Assembly (NCBI RefSeq): GCF_004135405.1
Contig: NZ_CP035491.1
Span: forward strand, 3,596,001 to 3,660,000
Direction: 5' to 3'
Origin: Agromyces protaetiae
GTDB taxonomy: Bacteria; Actinomycetota; Actinomycetes; Actinomycetales; Microbacteriaceae
DNA length: 64,000 nucleotides
This document shows positions 10,132 to 19,800 of this stretch, piece by piece. The notes under the pieces are model-generated. The model was not told where the DNA came from and made no database searches. It was given only the letters and a program-made list of their open reading frames with translations. Within the stretch, counting starts at the first letter, position 1; each line of letters opens with the position of its first letter. A program made the position numbers and the translations under genes.

Positions 10132-11807
10132 TTACTTGACCGGGGTGAGGTTGGCCAGGATGACGCCCGCGGCCGACGCGCCCCAGGCGGGCGGGAAGGC
10201 GTACAGGTCGTCTTCGGTCGGCCAGCCCGCGTAGTCCTTCGAGTTGAAGAAGGTCTGCGTGGCGTTGATCACGACGGGGATGTACGGCAGGTCGCGCACG
10301 ATCTCGGTCTGGATGGTGGCGTACGCGGCCTTCTTGGCGGCCTCGTCGTTGGTCGCCGCAGCGGCCGCGACGGCCTCGTCGACGATCGGGTTCGAGTAGC
10401 GCGTGAAGTTCCACGTTCCGGGGCGAGCTGCTCGCCGACCTTGACCGTCGAAGACCCGGCGAACCAGTCCTTGTAGATCTGGAACGGGTCGGCGACCGAG
10501 GTGCCGATGACGCCGCCGACGATGAGCTCGAAGTTGCCGGTCTGGCGGGCGTCCGAGAACTCCTGCCACTGCACGGTCGACGCGTTCACCTTGATGCCGG
10601 CCTCAGCGGCCTCTTCCGAGATGAGCTTCGCGGCGTCGTTGTAGTCGGTCCAACCGTCGACCGAGATGAGGTCGAGCTCGATCGGCGCGCCGTCCTTGCC
10701 GTAGAAGCCGTCGGCGCCCTTGGTGTAGCCGGCGGCCTCGAGGATCGCACCGGCTGCGGCGGCGTCGGCCGACTGCGGGCTGACCGAGTTCGCCGAGTCG
10801 GCGACCCACTTCTCGTCGCGCGGGAGGAGCGCGAACGTCGGCGAGATCTCACCGGTGAGGCCGACGAAGGCCTTCTCCTTGATCGTGCCGCGGTCGATCG
10901 CGACGTTGAGCGCCTGGCGGACGGCGACGTCGGTCTGCTCGCCGACGCAGCCGAGGTCGGCGTTCGCGCAGGTGTACAGCACGGTCGGGTCCTGCGGCGT
11001 GTTGATCGTCGAGATGATGCCGTTCGACGTCACGTCGTCGGGGTTCGGGACGAACATGCCGGTCCAGTCGAGCTTGCCTGCGGTCAGCAGGTCTTGCGCC
11101 GACTGGTTCGCGTCGAGGCCGACGTACTGGACCTTCTTGATCGCGGGCTTGCCCTCTTCGCGGTAGTTCTCGTTCGCGACGATCGTGTAGGACTGCTCGT
11201 TGACCGTGTCGACCTTGTAGGGGCCGGTGCCGACCGGGGCCTCGTCGGTGAAGGTCAGGAAGTCGTCGACCTTGCTCCAGACGTGCTCGGGGAGGATCCA
11301 GGTCGAGCCGAGGATCGAGAACTCGTTCGTGAACTGCGGCGACGAGAAGGTGAGGACGACGGTCGTGTCGTCGGTCGCCTCGGCGCTCACGAGGCCCTTG
11401 TCGGCGTAGCCGTTGGCCTCGTAGTTGAACGTGAACACGACGTCGTCGGCCGTGAAGGCCTCGCCGTCGTTCCACTTCACGCCGTCCTTGAGGTGGACGG
11501 TGATCTCGGTGCCGTCTTCGTTGTACTCGTACGAGTCGGCGAGGAGGCCCGTGGGCGCCTCGTCGGCCGTCTTGTTGAAGTAGGCGAGGGTCTCGTAGAT
11601 CGGGCCGAGGGCGGCGTGGAGCACCGTCGGCGCGAAGGGGTTGAAGTTCGCCGTGATGGGGGTCTGGCTGCCGGCCCAGACGCGGAGCACCGGGGCGGAG
11701 TCCGCGCTGTCACCGCCGTTCGAGGGAGCGCAGCCGGAGAAGGCCAGCGTGACTGCAGCCGCTCCGGCGGCCAGGGCGACCGCCACGGAGCGCTTGGTTC
11801 GAATCAT
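10132..11807 (-). CDS. Family-5 solute-binding lipoprotein, interrupted by a one-base loss
   Basis: The extracellular binding protein of the adjoining ABC importer, about 558 residues. The signal peptide ends in the lipobox LAFSGC with the lipid-attached cysteine at residue 26. The SBP_bac_5 body includes LKDGVKWNDGEAFTADDVVF. The reading frame breaks at the G-run 10420-10423: upstream it reads VGEQLAP, and one frame over it resumes with GTWNFTRYSN and continues to the normal C-terminus LANLTPVK. One extra base in that run restores a full-length protein. Members of this family bind peptides, but some bind cello- or chito-oligosaccharides; the flanking GH4 and kinase genes make a sugar ligand plausible. 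It is the first gene of the operon. Confidence 0.88.
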
Positions 11808-12059
11808 CGTTCCGTCGTTCCTTTCAGTGCTTCATTGCGTGGAAAGTGCAGTGACGCCGCTGTGATGCAGGGTTGGTGCCGGCGTAACTGGAAGCGAACC
11901 TAACAGAAATGGAACTATTGAGAAACAACGTTTTCGATTCGTGATCAAACCTGTGGAATCTGCGGTGACTACGTACGTAGCCCGCGGTTCGATGGCCGTT
12001 CCGACCGGCCCCTAGGCTGGGAAACACCCCGTTCTCGGATCGTCTCGAAAGGACTCCGG
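11808..12059. promoter_or_regulatory. Divergent promoter region with AT-rich candidate operator
   Basis: This spacer drives the ABC importer to the left and the D-amino-acid genes to the right. An AT-rich stretch at about 11905-11950 holds AGAAACAACGTTTTC (11921-11935), an imperfect palindrome sharing the core AAASAAYGTTT with the site upstream of the ROK gene. On the right side TAGGCT at about 12013-12018 is a plausible -10 box for the plus-strand operon, and an AAAGGA ribosome-binding site precedes the ATG at 12060. Confidence 0.45.
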
Positions 12060-13391
12060 ATGCCTCGAGCCACCGCCGCGCGACTCGATACCGCCGCACT
12101 CGCAGCCCTCGGCGATCTCGAGCTGTCGCTCGCCGATCAGGGCGTTCCGGCTCGGGCGGCGGGGCTCACGGTTCGCGAGTTCCTCGCGACGTCGCCGACC
12201 CTCGACGAGTTCTGGACGCCGCTCACGGTGCTCGACGGCAGCGCGCTCGCGCGGAACGCCGATGCGATCCAGGCGTGGGCGACGGCGCACGGCCTCGAGC
12301 TCATGCCGCACGGCAAGACGACGATGGCGCCCGAGCTGTGGGAGTTCCAACTCGCCCGCGGCGCAACGGGTCTGACGCTCGCGACGCCGGGTCAGGTGCG
12401 CATCGCGCGCGGGTTCGGCGCGAGCTCGATCCAGCTCGCGAACGCGCTCGTCGCCCCGCACGCGCTCGCGTGGCTCGCAGGCGAGCTCGCCGACGAGGGC
12501 TTCTCGTTCTGGTGCTGGGCCGATTCGATCGAGACCGTCGAGGCGATGGAGCGCGGACTCGAGACATCCGGCGCCGTTCTCCCCCGCCCGATCGACGTGC
12601 TCGTCGAGCTCGGCGCCCCCGGCGGGCGCACGGGCGCGCGATCCGACGACGCGGCGCTCGACGTCGCACGGCGCATCCATGCCTCTCCCGTCCTGCGCCT
12701 CGGGGGCGTCGCCGGCTACGAGGGCAGCCTCGGGCACGATCGCTCACCCGGCGCGCTGGCCGCCGTGCGCGACTACCTCGACCGCATGGTCGCGCTCTTC
12801 GAACGGATCCGCGCGGGGCACGACGGCGAGCTCATGCTCACGGCGGGCGGCAGCGCGTACCTCGACGTCGTCGCCGAGGCGTTCGCGCCGGCGATCGAGG
12901 CTGCGGCCGGAAGAACGGCGGATGACTCGAGCCGCTTCGTGCTGCGCTCGGGCGCCTCGCTCGTGCACGACGATGGCTTCTACCGCGGCATCTCGCCGCT
13001 GGGCGGCGAACTCGTCGCGGCCATGCGGGGGTACGCGCGCGTCGTGTCGCACCCCGAGCCGGGGCTCGCCCTCCTCGATGGCGGCAAGCGCGACTTCCCG
13101 TACGACGAGGGCCTGCCCGTGCCGCTCCATACGACCGAGCAAGCGAGGCTGACGAGCGCTCCCGGCACACCGCTCACCGAGGCATCCGTCACCGCCCTCA
13201 ACGACCAGCACGCGTTCGTCCGCGTCCGCGAGAGCGCGCCATCGGGCGCGGCGCTCGCCCTCGAGATCGGCGACGTCGTCGCGCTCGGCCTCTCGCACCC
13301 GTGCACGGCGTTCGACAAGCGACGTCTGCTGCCCGTCATCGCGGGCGACGGCGACGACACCGTCGTCGGCCTCGTGCGGACGTTCTTCTGA
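12060..13391 (+). CDS. D-serine dehydratase / D-threonine aldolase-like PLP enzyme
   Basis: A 443-residue fold-type III PLP enzyme. The PLP-binding lysine is K86 in LMPHGKTTMAPEL, the glycine-rich phosphate site follows the barrel, and the C-terminal domain carries LNDQHAFVRV and SHPCTAFDKRRLLPVI, whose His and Cys are the zinc ligands of this family. Family members act either as D-serine dehydratases (forming pyruvate via 2-aminoacrylate) or as D-threonine aldolases. A D-aminoacylase gene follows 10 bp later and a RidA gene, which deaminates 2-aminoacrylate, lies downstream. I therefore favour D-serine dehydratase. Confidence 0.82.
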   Translation: MPRATAARLDTAALAALGDLELSLADQGVPARAAGLTVREFLATSPTLDEFWTPLTVLDGSALARNADAIQAWATAHGLELMPHGKTTMAPELWEFQLARGATGLTLATPGQVRIARGFGASSIQLANALVAPHALAWLAGELADEGFSFWCWADSIETVEAMERGLETSGAVLPRPIDVLVELGAPGGRTGARSDDAALDVARRIHASPVLRLGGVAGYEGSLGHDRSPGALAAVRDYLDRMVALFERIRAGHDGELMLTAGGSAYLDVVAEAFAPAIEAAAGRTADDSSRFVLRSGASLVHDDGFYRGISPLGGELVAAMRGYARVVSHPEPGLALLDGGKRDFPYDEGLPVPLHTTEQARLTSAPGTPLTEASVTALNDQHAFVRVRESAPSGAALALEIGDVVALGLSHPCTAFDKRRLLPVIAGDGDDTVVGLVRTFF

Positions 13392-13401
13392 GGCGGCCCG
13401 C

Positions 13402-15021
13402 GTGACGACGACCTCGACCGTGCTGATCGCGAACGCACTCCTCGCCGACGGCGACGGCGTGTCCGACGGCCCGCGCGACGTGCTCGTCGCGGACGACCGC
13501 ATCGCGGCGATCGGCGAGCCCGGCTCGCTCACCGCACAGGCCGGCACCGAAACATCCGTCACCGACGCCGCCGGCCGCGTGCTCCTGCCGGGACTCGTGG
13601 ACGCGCACTCCCACGCGGGCGGGCGGGTCTTCGATCCCGACGTGCAGCTCGCGCTCCTGCGACAGGGCGTCACGACCGTGATCGCGGGCCAAGACGGCGT
13701 CGGCTACGCCCCCGGCGACGGCGCGTATGCGACCGAGTACTTCGCGGCGATCGACGGCGCGAACCCCGCATATGCCGGCGGCGGCATCGGCGCGCTCCTC
13801 GCGGCATACGACGACGCGACGCCGCTCAATGTCGCGGCACTGGTGCCCGCGGGCACGGTGCGCTTCGAGGTCATGGGGAGGTCGACGGATGCCCCCTCGC
13901 CCGCCGACCTCGCGGCCATGACGGCGCTCGTGGCCGACGGGCTCGCCGCGGGCGCGGTCGGCCTCTCGACGGGGCTCGACTACGTGCCGGGCATCTTCGC
14001 GTCGACGGCCGAGCTCGCCGCCCTCGCCCGGCCCCTCGCAGAGGCCGGCGGGGTCTTCGTGTCGCACATGCGCGGCGGATACGAAACGGGGTCGGCCGCG
14101 GGCATCGCCGAGCTCGCCGAGATCTCGCGCGTCTCGGGCGCGCCGATCCACGTGTCGCACTTCCACGCGGAGCCGCACCTCGTGCTCGGGCTTCTCGACG
14201 AGCTCGAGGCGTCCGGCATCGATGCGACGTTCGACGCCTACCCGTACGCGCGCGGCTGCTCGCTCCTCGCGATGCCGATCCTGCCGCCGGCGATCACCGT
14301 GCGACCCGTCGACGAAGCTCTCGCGCTGCTCGTCGACCCCGGAGAGCGCGCGCGTCTGCTCGCCGAGTGGTTCCCCTCGATCGTCGACTACCCGAGCCTC
14401 GGGCCCGACTGGCCCGGCATGCTGACGTTCGGCCACATCGCCGCGGCCGAGTACGGCTGGGCGCACGGGCTCACGATCGCCGCGGCATCCGCCCGCGCCG
14501 GACGCTCCCCCGCCGAGTTCGCACTCGACGTGCTCGTCGCGAGCCGCCTCGAGGTCAACGTCGTCATGGCGGTGCGGTACCGCCGCACCGACGACGACCT
14601 GGCGCAGATCCTCTCGCAGCCCGCGGCGACGGGCGGCTCCGACGGCATCTTCGTGGGCAGACACCCGCATCCGCGGGCGCGCGGGTCGTTCCCGCGCTAC
14701 TTCGCCGAACTCGTGCGGCGGCACGGCGTGCTCGACCTCGCAGGCTTCGCGGCCCTCGTCTCCACGCGCGCCGTCGACCGATTCGCACTCGGCGAGCGCG
14801 GGCGCGTGCGCGTCGGGGAGATCGCCGACCTCGTCCTCGCCGACCCCGGCCGGGTGCGCGACGGCGCGACCTACGACGCGCCCCTCGGCCTGGGCGAAGG
14901 CATCGACGACGTGCTCGTCGCGGGGGTCCGGGTGCTCGCGGACGGCGCGCTCACGGGGAAGACGCCCGGCCGGGGCATCCGCCGCGCGGTTCGCACCACC
15001 TCGCAGACCGGGGCCGCCTGA
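13402..15021 (+). CDS. N-acyl-D-amino-acid deacylase (D-aminoacylase), amidohydrolase family
   Basis: A 539-residue metal-dependent amidohydrolase that should release free D-amino acids from N-acyl forms. The metal-binding HSH motif (DAHSHAGG) is at residues 67-74, and later the family features HMRGG and HVSHFHA and, near the C-terminus, the motif GEIADLVLADP. The second acidic metal residues are in the GSDGIFVG region. The start is GTG at 13402, 10 bp after the preceding stop, and the stop overlaps the next ATG by one base, so the genes form one operon. Together with the upstream PLP enzyme it gives a route from N-acyl-D-serine-like compounds to pyruvate. Confidence 0.85.
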   Translation: MTTTSTVLIANALLADGDGVSDGPRDVLVADDRIAAIGEPGSLTAQAGTETSVTDAAGRVLLPGLVDAHSHAGGRVFDPDVQLALLRQGVTTVIAGQDGVGYAPGDGAYATEYFAAIDGANPAYAGGGIGALLAAYDDATPLNVAALVPAGTVRFEVMGRSTDAPSPADLAAMTALVADGLAAGAVGLSTGLDYVPGIFASTAELAALARPLAEAGGVFVSHMRGGYETGSAAGIAELAEISRVSGAPIHVSHFHAEPHLVLGLLDELEASGIDATFDAYPYARGCSLLAMPILPPAITVRPVDEALALLVDPGERARLLAEWFPSIVDYPSLGPDWPGMLTFGHIAAAEYGWAHGLTIAAASARAGRSPAEFALDVLVASRLEVNVVMAVRYRRTDDDLAQILSQPAATGGSDGIFVGRHPHPRARGSFPRYFAELVRRHGVLDLAGFAALVSTRAVDRFALGERGRVRVGEIADLVLADPGRVRDGATYDAPLGLGEGIDDVLVAGVRVLADGALTGKTPGRGIRRAVRTTSQTGAA

Positions 15022-15752
15022 TGTCGCAGTCGGTCGAGCGCGCCGCGCGCATCGTCGACCGCGTCGCGGCGGCGCCGCCGACCGTCTCAGAGCTCGCCGA
15101 GGAGTTCGGACTGCACCGCTCGACGATGTTCCGCGAGCTGCAGTCGCTCGAGCAGGTGGGCTGGGTGCGCCGCCGCCCGACCGGGCGCTACGCGCTCGGC
15201 ACGCGCCTCGCTGCGCTCGCGAAGGAGGCGCTCGACTCGCTCGACCTTCGCGACGTCGGCGGCGAGCACGTGCGCCGCCTGCACCGTCGCACGGGGAACA
15301 CCGTGCACCTCGCGGCCCTCATGGACCGCTCGATCGTGTACGTCGACAAGGCCGAAGACGAGTCCGGCGGGCGCATGTACTCGCGCATCGGCAAGGCCGT
15401 CATCCCCCACTGCTCGGCCGTCGGCAAGGCGATCCTCGCCGACCTCGACCGCGGGTCGCGCGATGCGATCCTCGCCGACGCGACGTGGGAGCGGTTCACC
15501 GACACGACCATCACGACGCGCGAGCGCTTCGACCGCGAGCTCGCGATCGTGAAGGCCCGCGGGTACGCGACCGACGACCGCGAATTCGAGCCGTTCGTCA
15601 ACTGCCTCGCCGTCCCCATCGCGTCGAGCGTCGGCGTCGTCGGCGCGATCTCGGTCACCGCGATCCGCATGGTCGCAGACCTCCACGCCCTGCGATCCTT
15701 GCTTCCGAGCATGCGCGAGGCCGCACAGGCGATCTCGCGCGAACTCGGCTGA
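15021..15752 (+). CDS. IclR-family transcriptional regulator
   Basis: A 243-residue protein: N-terminal winged helix-turn-helix (residues about 1-65, with PPTVSELAEEFGLHRSTMFREL) and a C-terminal IclR effector domain (HCSAVGKAILADL, VNCLAVPI, VGAISVTAIRM). Its ATG shares a base with the stop of the D-aminoacylase gene. It most likely controls this D-amino-acid operon in response to a small-molecule effector. Being inside the operon, it probably autoregulates. Confidence 0.9.
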   Translation: MSQSVERAARIVDRVAAAPPTVSELAEEFGLHRSTMFRELQSLEQVGWVRRRPTGRYALGTRLAALAKEALDSLDLRDVGGEHVRRLHRRTGNTVHLAALMDRSIVYVDKAEDESGGRMYSRIGKAVIPHCSAVGKAILADLDRGSRDAILADATWERFTDTTITTRERFDRELAIVKARGYATDDREFEPFVNCLAVPIASSVGVVGAISVTAIRMVADLHALRSLLPSMREAAQAISRELG

Positions 15753-15801
15753 GCCCCTCGACCACCCACCCACCCGCAACCGATCAGAGCAGGAGCACCC
15801 C

Positions 15802-16185
15802 ATGCCGAAGACCGCCGTCACCCTCCCCAACGCCCCGAAGCCCGCAGGCCCGTACAGCCACGGCGTCGTCGCCAACGGGTTCCTCTTCACGGCGGGCTTC
15901 GGGCCGCAGGATCCGGCGACCGGGCTCGTCGTCGAGGGCGGTGCGAAGGAGCAGACCCGCCAGGTGCTGCGCAACGTCGGCGCCGTGCTCGCCGAGTACG
16001 GCCTGACGTTCGACGACGTCGTGAAGGTCACGGCGCACCTCGAGGATCTCGCCGACTTCGCCGAGTACAACGAGGCCTACGCCGAATTCTTCACCGAGCC
16101 GTACCCCGTGCGCACGACCGTCGGCTCGCGGCTCGCGAACATCCTCGTCGAGATCGACGTCGTCGCGGCGGTGCCGCAGGGCTGA
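15802..16185 (+). CDS. RidA-family enamine/imine deaminase
   Basis: A 127-residue small protein of the RidA/YjgF/UK114 family. These trimeric enzymes hydrolyse reactive 2-aminoacrylate and related enamines to keto acids and ammonia. The key arginine is R104 in YPVRTTVG, the family entrance motif SHGVVANGFLFTAG spans residues 19-32, and the C-terminus EIDVVAAVP is typical. An AGGAG ribosome-binding site precedes the ATG. Following a probable D-serine dehydratase gene, it would detoxify the 2-aminoacrylate that enzyme releases, which ties the operon together. Confidence 0.93.
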   Translation: MPKTAVTLPNAPKPAGPYSHGVVANGFLFTAGFGPQDPATGLVVEGGAKEQTRQVLRNVGAVLAEYGLTFDDVVKVTAHLEDLADFAEYNEAYAEFFTEPYPVRTTVGSRLANILVEIDVVAAVPQG

Positions 16186-16210
16186 CGCGCGGCGCCGGGC
16201 CTCGCCCTCC

Positions 16211-16216
16211 TAGACT
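16211..16216 (+). promoter_or_regulatory. Probable -10 box for the GH6 gene
   Basis: TAGACT, a good actinobacterial -10 hexamer, lies 18 bp upstream of the GTG start, with a GGGGAGG ribosome-binding site in between. Confidence 0.4.
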
Positions 16217-16234
16217 GCGAAGCGGGGAGGGCCG

Positions 16235-17248
16235 GTGAGCGAGGCGAGCACTCAGGTCGGGCGGCGGCGCACCCGCCGCACGGTCGTCGCGATCGTCGCC
16301 GCGGTCGTGATCGTCGCAGGGCTCGCGGTCATCGCGTGGACGCTGTGGGGCGGCCGCGGCGGCGGCGGCCCGCTCGCGCAGCGCGCGCTCTACGTCGACC
16401 CCGACTCGTTGGCGGCGCGCGCAGCGCTCGACGGCGAGACCGCCGCCGAGCGCGATGCCGCAACTGTGCTCGCCGCACGCGCGACGGCGATCTGGCTGAC
16501 CCCCGAGCGCGACCCCGCGGGCCGCGCCGGCGAGACGGTCGCCGCCGTCGTGGCGGCCGCGACGACCAGGAACGCGCTGCCCGTCTTCGCCGTGTACGGC
16601 ATCACCGACCGGGACTGCGGCAACCACTCGGCGGGCGGGTTGCCGCCACGCGAGTACCTTGCGTGGGTCGACGAGATCGCCGCAGCGCTCGGCCAGCGCG
16701 CCGCGGTCGTCGTGCTCGAACCCGACGCGCTCGCGCTCGCACCCGAGTGCCCCGACCCCGACGGGCGGGTCGCTCTCGTCGCCGACGCCCTCGCACGCTT
16801 CGACGGCACGGGCGCGATCCTCTACCTCGACGGCGGGCACTCGGCGTGGCTGCCCGCCGACCGCATGGCGACGCTCCTCGCCGATGCGGGCGTCGCGGGC
16901 GCGCGCGGCTTCGCGACGAACGTGTCGAACACCCAGACGACGGAGGCTGAGCGAACCTACGCCGCAGCGGTCGCGACCGCGCTCCGCGACGCGCACGGCA
17001 TCGACGGAGCCCACGCCGTCGTCGACGTCTCTCGGAACGGCAACGGACCTCCGGGCGACGGCGCGTGGTGCAACGTGCCGGGGCGGGCGATCGGCGAGGA
17101 CCCGCACGCGATCGAGGGCGACGACGTGCTCGACGGCGTGCTGTGGGTGAAGCCGCCCGGGGAGAGCGACGGCGAGTGCAACGGCGGCCCGCCCGCGGGC
17201 GAGTGGTGGCCGAGACAAGCCGTCGAACTCGTGCGCAACGCGGGCTGA
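16235..17248 (+). CDS. Membrane-anchored glycoside hydrolase family 6 (endoglucanase type)
   Basis: A 337-residue protein with a positively charged N-terminus (RRRTRR), one membrane helix at about residues 16-37 and an extracytoplasmic GH6 domain. Family hallmarks are YGITDRDCGNHSAGG (121-135, with the conserved acid D126) and LEPDALA (161-167, with the proton donor D164), then LYLDGGHSAWL, GFATNVSNTQTT and LWVKPPGESDGEC. GH6 enzymes cleave beta-1,4-glucan. No carbohydrate-binding module is present, so this is a small cell-surface enzyme rather than a secreted cellulase. Its neighbours include a membrane GT2 synthase and signalling genes, which suggests it edits a self-made glucan, as glucanases do in cellulose synthase operons. 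Confidence 0.9.
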   Translation: MSEASTQVGRRRTRRTVVAIVAAVVIVAGLAVIAWTLWGGRGGGGPLAQRALYVDPDSLAARAALDGETAAERDAATVLAARATAIWLTPERDPAGRAGETVAAVVAAATTRNALPVFAVYGITDRDCGNHSAGGLPPREYLAWVDEIAAALGQRAAVVVLEPDALALAPECPDPDGRVALVADALARFDGTGAILYLDGGHSAWLPADRMATLLADAGVAGARGFATNVSNTQTTEAERTYAAAVATALRDAHGIDGAHAVVDVSRNGNGPPGDGAWCNVPGRAIGEDPHAIEGDDVLDGVLWVKPPGESDGECNGGPPAGEWWPRQAVELVRNAG

Positions 17249-17290
17249 TTCGGCCAGACTGGACGCAGGGGAACAGCCGGAGGGGTGGCA

Positions 17291-18157
17291 ATGGGGGCGG
17301 ACGAACACCGTGTGGCGGTCGTCATCGAGGACGACGCCGACATCCGCCGATTGCTCGCGGAGGTGCTGGCACAGGGCGGCTTCGAGACGCACAGTGCGGC
17401 GAACGGGCTCGAAGGCGTCGAACTGGTGCGGGCGCACCGTCCGACCGTGACGACGCTCGACGTCAGCATGCCGGGGATCGACGGCTTCGAAGCCGCGAAG
17501 CGCATCCGCGCGATCAGCGACACGTACCTCATCATGCTGACGGCGCGCGGGGACGAGATCGACACCCTCATGGGCCTCGAGTCGGGCGCCGACGACTACC
17601 TGCTGAAGCCGTTCCGACCGCGCGAGCTCCGGGCGCGGATCGATGCGATGCTGCGGCGCCGCGCGCGCGAGAGGCGAGCGGATGCCTCGGTGCCGATCCC
17701 TGCCGCGCGATACGACCGGGGCGTCGACGCCACCGCGACCCGTGACGTCGACGACGAGACCGCGGAGGTCCTCGCGACGGCCGACGCAGCCACGGAGTCG
17801 TCACCTGCCGAGCCGAACGAAACCGACGGCTGGCTCGAGCACCGCGGCCTCCGCCTGCACCCCGAGATGCATCTCGTCACCCTCGACGGCGACGAGATCG
17901 AGCTCACGCGCAGCGAGTTCGAGCTGCTGAACCTGCTCATGACGACCCGGCGACGCGTGCGCAGCAAGGCCGATCTCGCGCTCGCGCTCCGCGGAGAGAG
18001 CTACGTCACGTCGTACTACGTGAGCGACGCCGACAAGCGCGCCGTCGAAGTGCACATGGCGAACCTCCGACGCAAACTCGGCGAGTCCGCGACGCAGCCG
18101 CAGTGGATCGAGACCGTGCGCGGCGTCGGCTATCGGCTGACGGCCGACGAAGGCTGA
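17291..18157 (+). CDS. Two-component response regulator, OmpR/PhoB type
   Basis: A 288-residue regulator with receiver domain (phosphorylated Asp D57 in TTLDVSMPG, conserved Lys K106 in LLKPF) and a C-terminal winged-helix DNA-binding domain ending in WIETVRGVGYRLTADEG. An unusually long linker of about 60 acidic residues separates the domains. I chose the ATG at 17291 because GGAGGGG lies at proper spacing; a GTG two codons earlier is possible. Its probable sensor kinase lies further on at 21622-23280, separated by other genes of the same putative surface-polysaccharide locus. It is convergent with the GT2 gene, with 6 bp between stops. Confidence 0.9.
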   Translation: MGADEHRVAVVIEDDADIRRLLAEVLAQGGFETHSAANGLEGVELVRAHRPTVTTLDVSMPGIDGFEAAKRIRAISDTYLIMLTARGDEIDTLMGLESGADDYLLKPFRPRELRARIDAMLRRRARERRADASVPIPAARYDRGVDATATRDVDDETAEVLATADAATESSPAEPNETDGWLEHRGLRLHPEMHLVTLDGDEIELTRSEFELLNLLMTTRRRVRSKADLALALRGESYVTSYYVSDADKRAVEVHMANLRRKLGESATQPQWIETVRGVGYRLTADEG

Positions 18158-18163
18158 ACGGGA

Positions 18164-19711
18164 TCAGACCCGGTAGCCGTGGTGGCGGCGCACGAGCTTG
18201 CCGAACATCCCGAGGGTCTGCAGCACCGTGATGACGCCGAGCACGGGCCACCCGATCCACAGGATCGACGACTGCACGACCGGGGTCAGCTGGAACCAGA
18301 TCGCGACCATGGCGACGACGGCGGCGAGCGCGACGAGCACGGGCGCGAGGTAGGCATGGCCGCCGCCGCGCTCGGCCTTGGCCTGGGCCGCCCAGTTGTC
18401 GACCTGCTTGCGGCTCGCGAACTTGGTCCACGCGCGCACGAAGTGCCCGAGTCGGATCCACATGTAGACCTCGGCGGGCAAGATGAGCACGGCGAAGAGG
18501 ATGTCTCGCCAGTTCCGGTTCTGCATCGAGAGCGCCGTCCGCAGGTTCAGGAGCACCGCGACGACGGGCGGCACGAGCCAGATCGGGCTGAACACGAACG
18601 CGTCGATCGACAGCGAGCCCGCGAGGAGCACGAGGAAGAGCACGCGCGTGAGCGCGTTGACGGCCATCGAGAGGTTCTCGAACCAGCGCAGGCGGAGGTT
18701 CGGGTGGAAGGGCTGGCCCTTCGTGTCGCCGCGCTGACCCGGCCACATGAGCTCGATCGCGCCGTAGTTCCACTTGACCTGCTGGGCGTCGAGCCCGTTC
18801 AGGGTCGTCATGCCGCCGACGTCGGCACGGGCGCGCGCAGAGATCTTCGTGAGGTATCCGGCGCTCTTGATCTGGAGCGAGAGCAGGGAGTCCTCGACCT
18901 CGCTGTCCTTCACCCACGGCGTCGTCTGGCGGTTGGCCGCCATGGCGTCGCGGAGCGCTCGCGTCGCGAAGATCGAGTACTGGCCGCCGAGCACGGCCAT
19001 GTTGCGTCCGCGCAGCATGTTCTGCATGTTGAACGCGGCGAACTGGGCGCGCTGGCCGGCGATGAGGAACGGCGCGACGACGCCCGTGAACGGCCGGTCG
19101 TCGATCGAGTAGATCGCCGAGATGCCGCCGATACGGCTGTCGGACGCGATCTCGGCCTCGAGGAACTCGACCGCGCGGGGGTCGGCGACCGTGTCGCCGT
19201 CGACGCCGAGGAGGTAGTCGAGGCCCTCGACGAGCGTGTAGCCGTAGTTCAGCGCGCCGACCTTCTTGTCGGGGTTCTCGCCGATGTCGTGCACGAACAC
19301 CTCGGTGAACCGCTCGCCGCCGTGCTCGTCGGTGACCGTGTGGAGGCCCGCGAAGCGGGCGGCGCGCTCGACCGTGCGGTCGGTCGTGTTGTTGACGACG
19401 ACGTGGATGACGTCGGGCAGACGGGTCTGGGCGAGGAGCGCCTCGAGCACCTGGCCGATCGACTCCTCCTCGTTGTACGCCGGCACGACGCAGCCGATCG
19501 TCGCGCGCGATTCGGGCAGCGTCTGAACGACCGCGAGGAAGTCGTCGGCGTAGCGCGAGGCGGCGGGTGCGGCGGTCGAGGGCGAGGGGGTCTCGGGCAA
19601 GGCAGGGCTCCAGGGGTTCGGGTCGCGGCCGGGTCCTTGGTGCAGGGTTCGGATTCGGGTCGTCCGCTGCGGACCCGGCCGCTGCGTCGATCCTTCCCGA
19701 GCGAGCCTCAT
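18164..19711 (-). CDS. Membrane glycosyltransferase family 2 (processive polysaccharide synthase type)
   Basis: A 515-residue protein: a GT2 catalytic domain at about residues 70-320, then a C-terminal block of about five membrane helices. Key elements are CVVPAYNEEES (74-84), the metal-binding DGDT (171-174), the catalytic-base region VEDS (272-275) and QQVKW (310-314), which stands where processive synthases of the cellulose/chitin/hyaluronan type have QxxRW. The change of R to K is unusual. No PilZ domain is present. The N-terminal 60 residues before the catalytic domain are low-complexity, so the true start may be later. Next to a GH6 enzyme, it probably makes a surface beta-glucan-like polymer. 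The polymer's identity is inferred. Confidence 0.78.
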   Translation of the reverse strand: MRLAREGSTQRPGPQRTTRIRTLHQGPGRDPNPWSPALPETPSPSTAAPAASRYADDFLAVVQTLPESRATIGCVVPAYNEEESIGQVLEALLAQTRLPDVIHVVVNNTTDRTVERAARFAGLHTVTDEHGGERFTEVFVHDIGENPDKKVGALNYGYTLVEGLDYLLGVDGDTVADPRAVEFLEAEIASDSRIGGISAIYSIDDRPFTGVVAPFLIAGQRAQFAAFNMQNMLRGRNMAVLGGQYSIFATRALRDAMAANRQTTPWVKDSEVEDSLLSLQIKSAGYLTKISARARADVGGMTTLNGLDAQQVKWNYGAIELMWPGQRGDTKGQPFHPNLRLRWFENLSMAVNALTRVLFLVLLAGSLSIDAFVFSPIWLVPPVVAVLLNLRTALSMQNRNWRDILFAVLILPAEVYMWIRLGHFVRAWTKFASRKQVDNWAAQAKAERGGGHAYLAPVLVALAAVVAMVAIWFQLTPVVQSSILWIGWPVLGVITVLQTLGMFGKLVRRHHGYRV

Positions 19712-19800
19712 GTCGGCCTTGGGATGCGATAGCGTCGCCTCAAGATCTCCTCAGGATTCGGCGTTCGGGGGGCCGGGCGTCGCCGAGCGGAAGGAATCGC

